Assembly (NCBI RefSeq): GCF_900086655.1
Contig: NZ_LT575476.1
Coordinates: 1,515,214 to 1,579,213, forward strand
Length of the DNA stretch: 64,000 nt
From: Paenibacillus tuaregi
GTDB lineage: Bacteria > Bacillota > Bacilli > Paenibacillales > Paenibacillaceae
Reading direction: 5' to 3'
In this document: one piece after another, positions 27,663-36,522 of the stretch
Layout: the number at the start of each line of letters is the position of its first letter
How positions within the stretch are numbered: position 1 is the stretch's first letter
The notes under the pieces: model-generated
The model's input: only the letters and a program-made list of their open reading frames with translations
Told to the model about the DNA's origin: nothing
Database searches by the model: none
Program-made: the position numbers and the translations under genes

Positions 27663-28388
27663 ATGAATCAAGCTTCAATCCTGCTGGTTGACGATGAGCC
27701 GGCAATTACCCAAATGCTTAAGAAGGTGCTGCAAAAGGAAGGTTTTATACATATACACACGGCTGAGACCGGAGAAAAGGCGCTGGAGGCCTGTAAAGCA
27801 AGTCCATATGATCTGATCGTGCTGGATATCATGATGCCCGGACTCAGCGGCATTGAGATCTGCCCATTTATCCGGCAGTATACGGATGCTCCGATCTTCT
27901 TTCTTACCGCCCGGGACTCCGACTTTGACAAGCTGACCGGTTTTGCTGTTGGAGGAGATGACTATATTACCAAGCCGTTTAACCCACTTGAAGTGGTAGC
28001 CAGAATTAAGTCCCAGCTTCGGCGTCATTTGAGGCAAAAGGATGTGTCAACGGGTTCTCCGGTCAGAAGCAGTTATGATTTTGGCCGGTTCCAGCTGTAC
28101 CCTGAGTCAGGTGAACTGTGGGTGGAAGGGAACCTGGTTCCATGTCCCTCGCTTGTCTATCAGCTCCTATTGTTTCTGTGCCAGAATCCGAACCGGATCT
28201 TTACGAAGACAGAGCTCTATGAGCGGGTATGGGGCATGGACGGGATCAGTGAGGACAACACGGTCATGGTGCACATCCACCGGATACGGGAGAGGATTGA
28301 AGTGAATCCGTCCCGTCCTGAGTACGTGATTAATGTACGGGGGATGGGGTACAAGCTTGTGACTCCGATGGGGCAGCATGAACGTTAG
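27663..28388 (+). CDS. OmpR/PhoB-class response regulator
   Basis: A 241-aa two-component regulator. The receiver domain (about 1-115) has the acidic pair in LLVDDEP, phospho-accepting Asp55 in VLDIMMPG, and Lys in YITKPFNPLEV. The C-terminal winged helix-turn-helix (about 140-235) ends VHIHRIRERIEVNP and VINVRGMGYKL. Two starts are plausible: ATG 27663 (GAGAGGAAG site; gives the usual short N-terminus) and ATG 27636 (GGGGAGG site; 9 residues longer). The gene overlaps its kinase by 11 bp. The target is unknown; the divergent M23 gene is the best candidate. Confidence 0.9.
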   Translation: MNQASILLVDDEPAITQMLKKVLQKEGFIHIHTAETGEKALEACKASPYDLIVLDIMMPGLSGIEICPFIRQYTDAPIFFLTARDSDFDKLTGFAVGGDDYITKPFNPLEVVARIKSQLRRHLRQKDVSTGSPVRSSYDFGRFQLYPESGELWVEGNLVPCPSLVYQLLLFLCQNPNRIFTKTELYERVWGMDGISEDNTVMVHIHRIRERIEVNPSRPEYVINVRGMGYKLVTPMGQHER

Positions 28389-30132
28389 GCGCAGGCTCGT
28401 CTTTCGCTTTATCGGTCAATTGGTTGTGGTTGGCCTTGTACTGATGACGATTGCGGTAGCGGCCTCATTGTGGATTCTGGAGGAACTGAACAAACTCGAA
28501 TCCAATAGGGAGTTTCAGGAGGCAGGGTTAATGAGGCTTATCGATACTTCGGTGCAGGATGAGAAGGGGGTTCATTTTGACGAGGGCCTTCTTAAGAAGG
28601 TTCGTGATTCAGGAGGGTGGCTGCAGCTGTTGGATGACCGGGGAAATGTTACCCAAAGCTACTATACTCCTGCAGATGTGCCGCGGAAGTATGCTTCAGG
28701 AGAGATCATGTCGTACTGGACGGAGACCATGTCTTTTCCTTACAGTCTTGGCCTGTATGTTGACGAAAAAGACGGAGTCACGTACACCCTGCTGTATGGA
28801 AGGCCAAAGAATAAAGCGGACCGCAGCCTGGAGCGGCTGCTCCGGGCCGGAATGAAGCAGAATGGGGACAAGCTCGAGCTTCCAGAAGCTGATCAGGAGC
28901 AGCTTAAGAAGGAGCATGACTGGATTCAATTGCTCGATTCAAACGGGGCGGAAATTGCTTCTTTTAATAAGCCCAATGGTGTGCCAGGCACCTACAAGTT
29001 ATCTGAGTTGGTTCTCAGATCAAGGTACGGCTACCGATATAACGCCGAGTTATTATTCTATTATGATCAGTCCAAGGGAAATACATGGATTCTGAATAAA
29101 CCTTTAACTGGAACCAAGCCGGGTGAAACCCCGAGTATGTTCCCGGAAATCCGGATTATACTCACGGGTTTGGGGGCTATAGCTGTCGCTTCACTGGTGA
29201 CTCTGGTTCTGTTCTCGTTCTGGTATGGCCATCGTTTTGGTTCACCTATGATGCATATGATGCAGTGGCTGAGCAAGCTGGGCGAGGGCGTGTACGAGGA
29301 ACCGCTGGATCGGCAGGGTCTTCCACGGAGCCAGGACCGAAAAGGCAAGCAGAGAAGGAGATACCGGGTATATAAAGACGTGATGGGCTCACTGCGCCGG
29401 TTGACAGACACGCTTCGGACTAATGAAGCTCTGCGTTCCAAGCAGGAGACGATCCGGGAGGAATGGATTGCGGGGGTAACACACGACTTGAAGACACCGC
29501 TGTCTACCATTAAGGGATATGCTCATATGCTGGAGTCGGATTCGCTCCACTGGACAGATGAAGAAATCCGCGAATTTGCCACGATCATTAGACAGAAATC
29601 GGCTTATATGGATGACCTGATCAACGATCTTGGGCTGACCTACCGTCTAAAGAACGAGGCTTCTCCGCCCAAGAGGGAACGTGTGGAGCTGAATGCATAT
29701 CTTGCAGACGTTGTAGAACAAATCCGCTGCTATCCCGCTTATGATGAGGGCCAGGTTCATTTCGTGCCTGCCGATCGCCCAGTGGAGGCGGAAATCTACC
29801 ATCCTTGGTTCAGACGCATCCTCGATAATCTTATTGCCAATGCACTGCTTCATAACGAGCCGCAGACGGTGGCAACCGTAATTCTGGGGGATCTGGCGGA
29901 GAGCACCTATTCGGTAACGATCCGCGATAACGGGGAAGGGATGGATGAAACTACCGCCTCGCTTCTGTTCGAGCGCTACTACAGGGGAACGAATACAGAG
30001 AGAAGATCGGAGGGGACCGGACTTGGAATGGCGGTCACAAGAGCCCTGGTACATGCCCTAGGAGGTACGATTGAAGTGAAGACCCGTGTGGGCGAAGGCA
30101 CACAGATCAAGCTGGAATTCCCTTATGTTTAA
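28378..30132 (+). CDS. Sensor histidine kinase with large extracytoplasmic domain
   Basis: A 584-aa membrane sensor. The first membrane segment (about residues 9-32) is followed by roughly 220 residues outside the cell, then the second segment (about 258-280, ILTGLGAIAVASLVTLVLFSF) and a linker. The HisKA box is WIAGVTHDLKTPLSTIKGY, and the ATPase domain has the N box DNLIANALLHNEP and G boxes DNGEGMDE and GTGLGMAV. The extracytoplasmic part holds two similar stretches, GGWLQLLDDRGNVTQSYYTPADVPRKY and DWIQLLDSNGAEIASFNKPNGVPGTY when read in pieces, suggesting an internal duplication. The ligand is unknown. Confidence 0.9.
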   Translation: MNVRRRLVFRFIGQLVVVGLVLMTIAVAASLWILEELNKLESNREFQEAGLMRLIDTSVQDEKGVHFDEGLLKKVRDSGGWLQLLDDRGNVTQSYYTPADVPRKYASGEIMSYWTETMSFPYSLGLYVDEKDGVTYTLLYGRPKNKADRSLERLLRAGMKQNGDKLELPEADQEQLKKEHDWIQLLDSNGAEIASFNKPNGVPGTYKLSELVLRSRYGYRYNAELLFYYDQSKGNTWILNKPLTGTKPGETPSMFPEIRIILTGLGAIAVASLVTLVLFSFWYGHRFGSPMMHMMQWLSKLGEGVYEEPLDRQGLPRSQDRKGKQRRRYRVYKDVMGSLRRLTDTLRTNEALRSKQETIREEWIAGVTHDLKTPLSTIKGYAHMLESDSLHWTDEEIREFATIIRQKSAYMDDLINDLGLTYRLKNEASPPKRERVELNAYLADVVEQIRCYPAYDEGQVHFVPADRPVEAEIYHPWFRRILDNLIANALLHNEPQTVATVILGDLAESTYSVTIRDNGEGMDETTASLLFERYYRGTNTERRSEGTGLGMAVTRALVHALGGTIEVKTRVGEGTQIKLEFPYV

Positions 30133-30135
30133 GCT

Positions 30136-30456
30136 TTAGAACGGAGGTGTGTGATCAAGCAGCTTGAACCGTTCAATTTGATCCCACATCTGCTCCTTCT
30201 GTAGAATGGACTGCTGTTTGAGGCCAATAAGATCATAATGGGGATATGGCTGACGATTGTGAATATATTTGGGATTAAGACCATTTTGCACACACCACGC
30301 GGTAAGCTTATCCAGGTCGGCACAGCCCACTTTGGTTACGGTGGTGATGCCGGGAAATCGCGGCTCAAGCCAATAGTGCGTCAAAAAAGCAATGTTGCCC
30401 TGTCTGATCTGATCTTTCCACTCGTTAAGTTCTTGTCTATTAATACCAAAGGCCAT
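30136..30456 (-). CDS. Conserved small protein of unknown function (YneQ-like)
   Basis: A 106-aa soluble protein starting MAFGINRQELNEWK, with conserved-looking segments FLTHYWLEPRFPG, TTVTKVGCADL and YPHYDLIG. It resembles the short uncharacterised Bacillus protein YneQ from memory; that match was not tested. It has no signal peptide or membrane segment. It is convergent with the upstream kinase gene, leaving only 3 bp between stops. Confidence 0.72.
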   Translation of the reverse strand: MAFGINRQELNEWKDQIRQGNIAFLTHYWLEPRFPGITTVTKVGCADLDKLTAWCVQNGLNPKYIHNRQPYPHYDLIGLKQQSILQKEQMWDQIERFKLLDHTPPF

Positions 30457-30692
30457 AAGTTATTCAGTCCAATCGCTTGTAATATACTGATTATAGCAAT
30501 TTTAAATTTGTTTTTCATGAATTATGGAACCTCTGAGTCTGTAACAAACGTATTATATCATTCGTTTATGCTTAAGAAGCGTTGGCTCTGTTTGGAAGGA
30601 TTATTGGCGGCTCGAAGAGGATTTAGGGGAAAGGTGTCGAAGAGCTACTTTAGGCAGAAATTACAACACGGAGATGAAGGAGGCGTAATGGT

Positions 30693-31136
30693 TTGAGTTT
30701 TTTAGATAAATTCAAGGCCGGCATGGCAGAAGCCGGCAACAAGGCAAAAAACGTGGTTGAGACGAACCGCCTGAAGCTGCAGAATAACAGCATGCAGCAT
30801 GAAATTGACAAGCAGTTTCAAGCTATTGGCAAAATGGTCTACGAGTCGGTCCAGCAGGGGACTTATCCGCTGCCCCAGGATCAGATATCCGGACAGATGG
30901 ACCGGATATTTGAGCTGAAGATGGCCATTGAGCAGAATTTGCTGCACATTGATAATATCAACGATTACAAGACCTGCAAGTCATGCGGTTCCACCAGCAA
31001 TGTGGAAGCTAAATTTTGCACGAATTGTGGTCAGACTTACGAGGTGGAACACACCAGCTTTGTGGAATACGAGGCGGACAGCAAGCGGGAAATTTCCGAG
31101 CAGGGACGGCATCTGCCCGATCAAAATAAACCTTAG
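30693..31136 (+). CDS. Zinc-ribbon protein with N-terminal helical region
   Basis: A 147-aa protein of unknown function. The N-terminal 85 residues are helical and charged. A C-terminal zinc ribbon of form CxxC-x12-CxxC (CKSCGSTSN then KFCTNCGQ) follows. The start is TTG at 30693, 7 nt after GAAGGAGGCG. A small membrane protein gene begins about 10 bp after its stop, so the two are probably co-transcribed. A DNA, RNA or protein contact role for the ribbon cannot be told apart here. Confidence 0.75.
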   Translation: MSFLDKFKAGMAEAGNKAKNVVETNRLKLQNNSMQHEIDKQFQAIGKMVYESVQQGTYPLPQDQISGQMDRIFELKMAIEQNLLHIDNINDYKTCKSCGSTSNVEAKFCTNCGQTYEVEHTSFVEYEADSKREISEQGRHLPDQNKP

Positions 31137-31147
31137 GAGGAATGTAT

Positions 31148-31573
31148 TTGCAACAATTTACGGTATTAACAAGAGAATTACGCAAATGGCTTGAATTGTT
31201 CAAGTGGTATCATCAATTAAGGAAATATGACATGCATTTGGTGTTTGGCGGTTTGGGCATCGGCTTTTTGTATGAACTTCTAGTTTGGCTGCTTCCCTAT
31301 TCAAGCCAGTCGGGCCTGCACTTCCTTTTTTATTCGATTCCGCTGTTTACTTTGTCTCACTGGGCCTTCTTGCTTGGAGCATGGATCATGCTAACGACAG
31401 ACAACATTAAGTATCTGCCATATGGATTGTGGTTGAAGGCGTTATTGCTGTTTTTTCCGTTCACTTACATATCCCTGTCCGGCTTGATCCCGGTTGCTGT
31501 TTATGCAGTACTGGGGTACTTCTTGTTCAGGTATACGGCTTCTGTTCATGTGGGGACACGAAAAACACCATAG
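31148..31573 (+). CDS. Small membrane protein of unknown function
   Basis: A 141-aa protein with three to four hydrophobic segments (near LVFGGLGIGFLYELLVWLL, HFLFYSIPLFTLSHWAFLLG, LLLFFPFTYISLSGLIPVAV). AGGAGG at 31135-31140 is too close to ATG 31142 but well placed for TTG 31148, which I take as the start. It follows the zinc-ribbon gene and precedes a terminator. No known family recognised. Confidence 0.65.
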   Translation: MQQFTVLTRELRKWLELFKWYHQLRKYDMHLVFGGLGIGFLYELLVWLLPYSSQSGLHFLFYSIPLFTLSHWAFLLGAWIMLTTDNIKYLPYGLWLKALLLFFPFTYISLSGLIPVAVYAVLGYFLFRYTASVHVGTRKTP

Positions 31574-31590
31574 GAGTTTCAGAGGTGCAA

Positions 31591-31635
31591 AAGCCTGTCT
31601 GGAAGCAAAATGCTTCTGGAGTGGGCTTTTTTTGC
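31591..31635 (+). terminator. Terminator after the small membrane protein gene
   Basis: Outer stem AAGCC/GGCTT encloses an inner stem GAAGC-AAAAT-GCTTC, with seven T following. Confidence 0.7.
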
Positions 31636-31660
31636 ACACACGTTAAGAACATGTGATAAT
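31632..31660 (+). promoter_or_regulatory. Promoter of the second two-component system
   Basis: TTGCAC (31632-31637), 17 bp, GATAAT (31655-31660), immediately after the preceding terminator. Confidence 0.65.
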
Positions 31661-31686
31661 AAATTTCCGAAAAGGGAGGGAGATTT

Positions 31687-32388
31687 ATGGGGAATGAGAA
31701 GATTTTAATTGTGGATGATGATCCCGATATCGTAAATTTGATCAGCGAATATTTAGGCAGAGAAGGATATTCCATAGCAACTTCTTCAATAGGACAAGAA
31801 GCTTTGGAGATGATATCCCAGGGTGGAATTAACCTGGTCATATTGGACATTATGCTGCCTCATATGGATGGGTTTGAAATTTGCAGAAGAATTCGTGAGT
31901 ATTCTGATATTCCCATCTTGCTAATAAGCGCTAAGTCAACCGATATCGATAAAGTTGTGGGATTGAGAACAGGGGCAGATGACTATATCGTTAAACCGTT
32001 TAGCGCAATCGAACTGGCGGCGCGTGTGGAAGCGCAGCTGCGGAGATATATATACATGGCGGAACGGAACCTTCAGGAGGAAAAGGACTTTATACATATC
32101 AATGAGTTAAAGATAGACATTGGTGCCAGAAGTATATTTTTATTCGGCCAGCCTGTTAAATTAACAAAGACAGAGTATGATATTCTGCTTCTACTTGCCA
32201 GAAACGCGAACCGGGTGTTCACGCTGGAGGAAATTTTTGAGAAGGTATGGAAAGAGAGATCTATAGAGGGCAGCAGCAGGTCTGTTATGGTTCACATTGC
32301 CCGGTTAAGAAGCAAAATTGAAGAGGACCCGAGAAATCCAAGGATCATCAAAAATGTCTGGGGAGTCGGTTATAGAATTGAGAAATAA
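31687..32388 (+). CDS. OmpR-class response regulator (VanR-like)
   Basis: A 233-aa two-component regulator. Receiver domain: ILIVDDDPDI, phospho-Asp in VILDIMLPHMDG, and YIVKPFSAIEL. A winged helix follows: LTKTEYDILLLLARNANRVFT and VMVHIARLRSKI, ending NVWGVGYRIE. The closest remembered pattern is VanR-type regulators of cell-wall responses; this is a family resemblance and not evidence of glycopeptide resistance, since no van enzymes are nearby. The ribosome site is GGGAGGGAG. The kinase gene begins 1 bp after the stop, or overlaps if TTG 32378 is used. Confidence 0.9.
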   Translation: MGNEKILIVDDDPDIVNLISEYLGREGYSIATSSIGQEALEMISQGGINLVILDIMLPHMDGFEICRRIREYSDIPILLISAKSTDIDKVVGLRTGADDYIVKPFSAIELAARVEAQLRRYIYMAERNLQEEKDFIHINELKIDIGARSIFLFGQPVKLTKTEYDILLLLARNANRVFTLEEIFEKVWKERSIEGSSRSVMVHIARLRSKIEEDPRNPRIIKNVWGVGYRIEK

Positions 32389-32389
32389 G

Positions 32390-33469
32390 ATGATTTATGG
32401 AATTGGTTTTAAGCTACTGCTTAGGGTGATTCTTAGCATCAGCTTGTCGGCTGGATTCATCGCTTTGGCCCAGTCGATAGTCATTTCTTTGGCCGGTATA
32501 AGTGCGCAATCTCTGTCCATGATTGAAGAAGATTATTCCTTCATGTATTTTGCTGTTTTTCTAATCATCGCCGCACTTTTGTTTTTTCTATTGTCGAAGG
32601 GCTTGATTAGTCGTTTAATTTCAGTGAACTCTGCAATGGGCAAGGTGATAAAAGGAGATACCGGTGTTCACCTGCCCGTTCATTCCGCCGATGAAATTGG
32701 CGAATTGTCAGGCAACATTAATCAAATTGTGAACCAGCTTAGGGAAAAGATAGAAAGCCAGAAGCGGGCGGAGCAATCCAAAAATGAGATGATCGCCCAT
32801 ATTTCGCACGATTTGAGGACGCCGCTCACCTCTCTGTTAGGGTATCTTGAATTAATTCAGGAGCATGCCCAGGACCAGGAAGCTTGTTCCCGATATATAC
32901 AGGTGGCCAGACGAAAGGGCACCGAGTTAAAAGATCAGATCGAAGAAATGCTGGAGTACAGCTATCTCAATTTAAGCAGTGTTGAATTAACGTTCGAGAA
33001 GCTGGATGCGGAGGAACTGATTCAGCAGGTAGTGATTGATTTTATGCCGCAATTGGAGAATGAGGGAATGGTCTTTGAGATGGAGATTGAAGGAGAAATC
33101 CCCTGCATCAAGGCAGATAGCCGCTTACTCGTGAGGCTGCTCCAGAATATTGTCAGTAATGCTGTCAATTATGGCAAGGCAGGTGGGAGATTAACCTTCC
33201 GCTTGCATGCCGAGGGGACAGAGTTGGTAGTACAAATGATTAACTACGGGGACCCCATCCCTCCTGAAGACCTGCCTTACGTGTTTGAGAACTTCTATCG
33301 GGGTGAAAAGTCAAGAAGCAGCCATACGGGGGGGAAAGGCATGGGGCTGGCGATTGCCAAAAGTATCGCTGAACTGCATCATGGTTCTATAACCCTGCAG
33401 AGTAACACAGAAAGAACTTGTTTTACACTTAGGCTTCCTGGCTGGCGAATTCAGGATAATGAAGGTTAA
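32390..33469 (+). CDS. Sensor histidine kinase (VanS-like)
   Basis: A 359-aa membrane kinase. Two membrane segments (about 8-34 and 52-72) enclose only about 15 external residues. HAMP follows (about 72-125), then the HisKA box MIAHISHDLRTPLTSLLGY and an ATPase domain with QNIVSNAVNYGKA, the F box FENFYRGEK, and GKGMGLAIAKS. Start choice is uncertain: ATG 32390 has a weak site, TTG 32378 follows GGGGAG at longer range. The short external loop means it may sense the membrane or a partner protein. An M23-type gene lies downstream. Confidence 0.88.
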   Translation: MIYGIGFKLLLRVILSISLSAGFIALAQSIVISLAGISAQSLSMIEEDYSFMYFAVFLIIAALLFFLLSKGLISRLISVNSAMGKVIKGDTGVHLPVHSADEIGELSGNINQIVNQLREKIESQKRAEQSKNEMIAHISHDLRTPLTSLLGYLELIQEHAQDQEACSRYIQVARRKGTELKDQIEEMLEYSYLNLSSVELTFEKLDAEELIQQVVIDFMPQLENEGMVFEMEIEGEIPCIKADSRLLVRLLQNIVSNAVNYGKAGGRLTFRLHAEGTELVVQMINYGDPIPPEDLPYVFENFYRGEKSRSSHTGGKGMGLAIAKSIAELHHGSITLQSNTERTCFTLRLPGWRIQDNEG

Positions 33470-33480
33470 ATCTTTAAAAA

Positions 33481-33526
33481 GTCGTAAGTATTTCTCTAAA
33501 AGGTTGTAAGACTCCTCCTATACAAT
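33481..33526 (+). promoter_or_regulatory. Direct repeats and -10 upstream of the second M23 gene
   Basis: GTCGTAAG (33481-33488) and GTTGTAAG (33503-33510) are 22 bp apart, two helical turns. A TACAAT -10-like hexamer is at 33521-33526. This suggests an activated promoter, probably bound by the adjacent response regulator. Confidence 0.45.
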
Positions 33527-33558
33527 CGAAGCATACATAGGAAGGAGGACGATGAATT

Positions 33559-34473
33559 ATGTTTCGAACAGGGAAATTCTCTTTTGCACTATTGATTTTG
33601 TTGATAGTAGTCCCTGGTTTATGCTGGGGAAGTGTTTATTGGGTTGGCGGTGTGGCTGGTGTTGCAAGCTGGTGGCTGCTTCAGGTGTTCTCCATCGTGG
33701 GAGTAGTCTCGTTATGCGTGTCCCTAGGGTACTTCATAGTGTCCTTGATCAAGAGGAAGAAGGTACGCATGCGCTGGATCAGCATATTTATCTTAGCCAT
33801 AATAAGCACCTGGCCGATGTGCTGGCTGTTGGGTTCACTACAGATTGCTTATCCGGCAGATGTGAATCGGGTAAAGCCAGCTGTTACTGTACGGCTTCCT
33901 GTTAAGGAAACCGTACTGGTTGGATGGGGAGGGGACTCGATTAAGACGAATTATCCTCATGTGGTGGTGCCTAGTGAAAGATGGGCATATGATTTGTTGA
34001 TGAAGCCGGCGGGCATGGGCAGCCCTAACTTGAGTGATTATGGAATCTATGGGGCAGACGTGGTGGCTCCGGCAGCCGGAACCATTGTGGAAGCTTATGA
34101 TGACGACCGTGACCATGCGCCGGGTACCGATGAGCATGAGTCTATGGCAGGCAACCACATTTATATCAAGTTGGATGAAACGGGAACTTATTTGGTAATT
34201 GCCCATCTTATGCAGAACTCCATAAAAGTAAAAGCGGGGGATCATGTGGATGAGGGGGCCTTAATCGCAAAGGCCGGGAATTCCGGAAGTTCGAGTGAGC
34301 CGCATATTCACATTCATCATCAGCGTCAAAATCCAGCGAACACGAGCTTGTTTCTTTCCGAAGGACTTCCCTTGTATTTCCGAGATAGCACAGGAAATGC
34401 TATGCCAATAGGCGGAATGCGCCAAGAACACGGGAAAGACGTGCCAAGTGGAGATAGCGTAACACCTCTTTGA
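33559..34473 (+). CDS. Multi-pass membrane M23-family peptidase-like protein
   Basis: A 304-aa protein. Three hydrophobic segments (about 8-28, 35-62, 72-92) are followed by an outside M23 domain. Visible M23 elements are VVAPAAGTIVEAYDDD, GNHIYIKLDETGTYLVIAHLM and AGNSGSSSEPHIHIHH. As in the other M23 gene here, the first ligand motif reads ERWAYD, retaining Asp but not His. The ribosome site is GGAAGGAGGACG. It lies 89 bp after the VanS-like kinase with its own likely regulated promoter. Peptidoglycan hydrolysis or a non-catalytic wall-sensing role are both possible. Confidence 0.82.
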   Translation: MFRTGKFSFALLILLIVVPGLCWGSVYWVGGVAGVASWWLLQVFSIVGVVSLCVSLGYFIVSLIKRKKVRMRWISIFILAIISTWPMCWLLGSLQIAYPADVNRVKPAVTVRLPVKETVLVGWGGDSIKTNYPHVVVPSERWAYDLLMKPAGMGSPNLSDYGIYGADVVAPAAGTIVEAYDDDRDHAPGTDEHESMAGNHIYIKLDETGTYLVIAHLMQNSIKVKAGDHVDEGALIAKAGNSGSSSEPHIHIHHQRQNPANTSLFLSEGLPLYFRDSTGNAMPIGGMRQEHGKDVPSGDSVTPL

Positions 34474-34523
34474 GTATTTGCCATGGATTATTACTATGGA
34501 TTGCTGTAGAGACGCATAAACTA

Positions 34524-34577
34524 TAAAAAAAAAGGCTGATCTGGTGCGGGGATCATACCACACACAGGGCAGCCTTT
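34524..34577 (-). terminator. Terminator of the bceAB unit
   Basis: On the minus strand AAAGGCTG and CAGCCTTT bracket a loop and are followed by about nine T (plus-strand A run 34524-34532). Confidence 0.8.
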
Positions 34578-34599
34578 AATTATCTGGAATTATCGGATT

Positions 34600-36522
34600 T
34601 TACGAGATTAATTTCCTGTACAAATGCGTGAGATAACGGACCCGGATGATCAGGAAATATACAATTTGAATCGCAATAAACGAGGCGAAGACTGCTAAAG
34701 CATAGTTGAGCACCGAGTAGTAAACTAACATCTGCAGGGCTGTGAAAGCCACGGCACTGTGTACTACAGCTAGCAGAATCGGCAGGAAGAACATCAGGAT
34801 CAGCTGACGGGTGACCGTCTTTCTTAATTCTTTCCGGCTTAATCCAACTTTGGCAATCATCTTGTACTGCTGTTCATCCCGCTCCGAGTCCGCATACAGA
34901 CGGAAGTAGATAAAGCTGGCGGCGAAGGTAAAGAAGACGATGCCCACCAATCCACTCAGGATGAACAGTATCCCGTTCAGCTGCCTTGCTGAAATCCAGT
35001 CATCTACAAGGGCGGTGAAGGAGTAGTTACCCCGCTCGTCAAATTTGCTTATCGTTTTGGATAATTGTGCCGAGACATCCCGGGAGTGCTGCCAGTCTTT
35101 GACAACGAAGAAATAATTTTTCGTAATCAAGGCCTTGTCCTGATGAGCAAATATAGTGCTGTAAGCTTGATCGGAGACCAGGCGCAGGTTAACAATATTA
35201 GGAATGACAATATAATCAAGTGCCTTAATGGCCTTGAATTTCTTCTGATAGTTCTCCTTAATAATTTCAGGTTCAGGTTCGTAGATTCCATTGCGCTTGT
35301 AATCCTCGAGTTCAGTTACAGTAGAGGGCGCAATAATCATCTCTTGATCTCCCAGCTTCTCGGCAGGGTGGCCCAGGGCGGTAGCAAGGCTGTTGAAGTC
35401 GCTTAGCTTGATCAGAGTCAGTCCATTGTCGGTGTAGCCCGGGGTGGTAGTCCCCATTTGATAGGGAAAATGAGCTTTAGTCAATTCCTGTTCAATGAGC
35501 TTGATATGCTGAGTTTCGAATGGATTATCCGGATTTGACGAATATTTAAACGCATAGGGATTTGTCATTTCCGCAAGTCCCGGAGCGCCGATAGCTAAGC
35601 ATGTTCCAATTCCGGTGAAGGCCACTGCTGAAATAATCGAGACCATAAAGAACATAACGGCATTGTCTTTCATCCGGTAGGCCAGTTCAGATAGGGTTAG
35701 CAGATTGGTGCGGCGGAAGAACAACCGCTGATTCTTCTTGAGCTTCCGAATAACATATACGCTAAGCTGTGTGAACAGGAAGTAGGTTCCCAAGATGACC
35801 AGGCCGACTCCGGCAGCCAGCAGGATCAGATTAAATACCCTCCGGAAGACAAAAACAAACACACACGCGTATCCGGAAGCAATCAAGAGTACAGCCAGCA
35901 GGGCGAGCAATCGGGATGCTTTCGGTTCCGGCTTCGGTTTCTCAGCTGATTTGATCAGGTCCACGAGTTCTCCCCTTCGGACCATTACGGAAGTGAAGAG
36001 GGAGATGACCACGAACATGATTGCGAACGCCGCTGCGGTCAGCCAGATTGCATTCAGAGGAATATAGAACGGGAGTCCTTTATCAATGGCTAGTATCTTC
36101 GCACAGACCAGCAGGATCAGCTTGGAGAAGATCAGTCCTGATCCGATCCCGGCTAGGATGGAGGCGAATCCGATCAAGATATTTTCGGTAAATAGAAGCC
36201 TGTGCAGCTGTTTGCGGGACATCCCGAGCATCAAGAGGATGCCGAACTCCATCTTGCGCAGCTTCAGAAAGGCGCTGACTGAATACAGCAGGAAAAAGAA
36301 CGAGAAGATGAAGACGATATATTGGGAGACCCGCATGCCCATGGTAGCCAGCATGCTCATCGTACTGCTGTTGGACACAAGCTGGCCCTGCAAATCCGGA
36401 TGGAAGAGCAAGAGCGCATAAATGAAGAAGATCATAACCGAGAAGGCGCTGCTCAGGAAATGCGCAATATAAGTCCGTTTATTGCGTACGACGTTGTTAA
36501 ACGCGAATTGTCTGAAATTCAT
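34600..36522 (-). CDS. bceB: BceB-type ABC transporter permease
   Basis: A 640-aa permease of peptide-resistance transporters. It has ten predicted membrane segments with a large (about 200-aa) extracellular domain between segments 7 and 8. The sequence contains two FtsX-like regions, at the N-terminus (LRKMEFGILLMLGMSRKQL) and C-terminus (QQYKMIAKVGLSRKELRK). ATG 36522 follows GGGAGGG; the longer frame to 36618 runs back into bceA. It overlaps bceA by 26 bp. In Bacillus this permease also presents transport status to the BceS kinase. The peptide recognised cannot be predicted. Confidence 0.92.
   Translation of the reverse strand: MNFRQFAFNNVVRNKRTYIAHFLSSAFSVMIFFIYALLLFHPDLQGQLVSNSSTMSMLATMGMRVSQYIVFIFSFFFLLYSVSAFLKLRKMEFGILLMLGMSRKQLHRLLFTENILIGFASILAGIGSGLIFSKLILLVCAKILAIDKGLPFYIPLNAIWLTAAAFAIMFVVISLFTSVMVRRGELVDLIKSAEKPKPEPKASRLLALLAVLLIASGYACVFVFVFRRVFNLILLAAGVGLVILGTYFLFTQLSVYVIRKLKKNQRLFFRRTNLLTLSELAYRMKDNAVMFFMVSIISAVAFTGIGTCLAIGAPGLAEMTNPYAFKYSSNPDNPFETQHIKLIEQELTKAHFPYQMGTTTPGYTDNGLTLIKLSDFNSLATALGHPAEKLGDQEMIIAPSTVTELEDYKRNGIYEPEPEIIKENYQKKFKAIKALDYIVIPNIVNLRLVSDQAYSTIFAHQDKALITKNYFFVVKDWQHSRDVSAQLSKTISKFDERGNYSFTALVDDWISARQLNGILFILSGLVGIVFFTFAASFIYFRLYADSERDEQQYKMIAKVGLSRKELRKTVTRQLILMFFLPILLAVVHSAVAFTALQMLVYYSVLNYALAVFASFIAIQIVYFLIIRVRYLTHLYRKLIS

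Noticed and set aside
31687..33469. Vancomycin resistance operon (VanRS-like pair)
   Set aside because: No vanH, vanA or vanX-type genes nearby; the similarity is only to the general regulator family.
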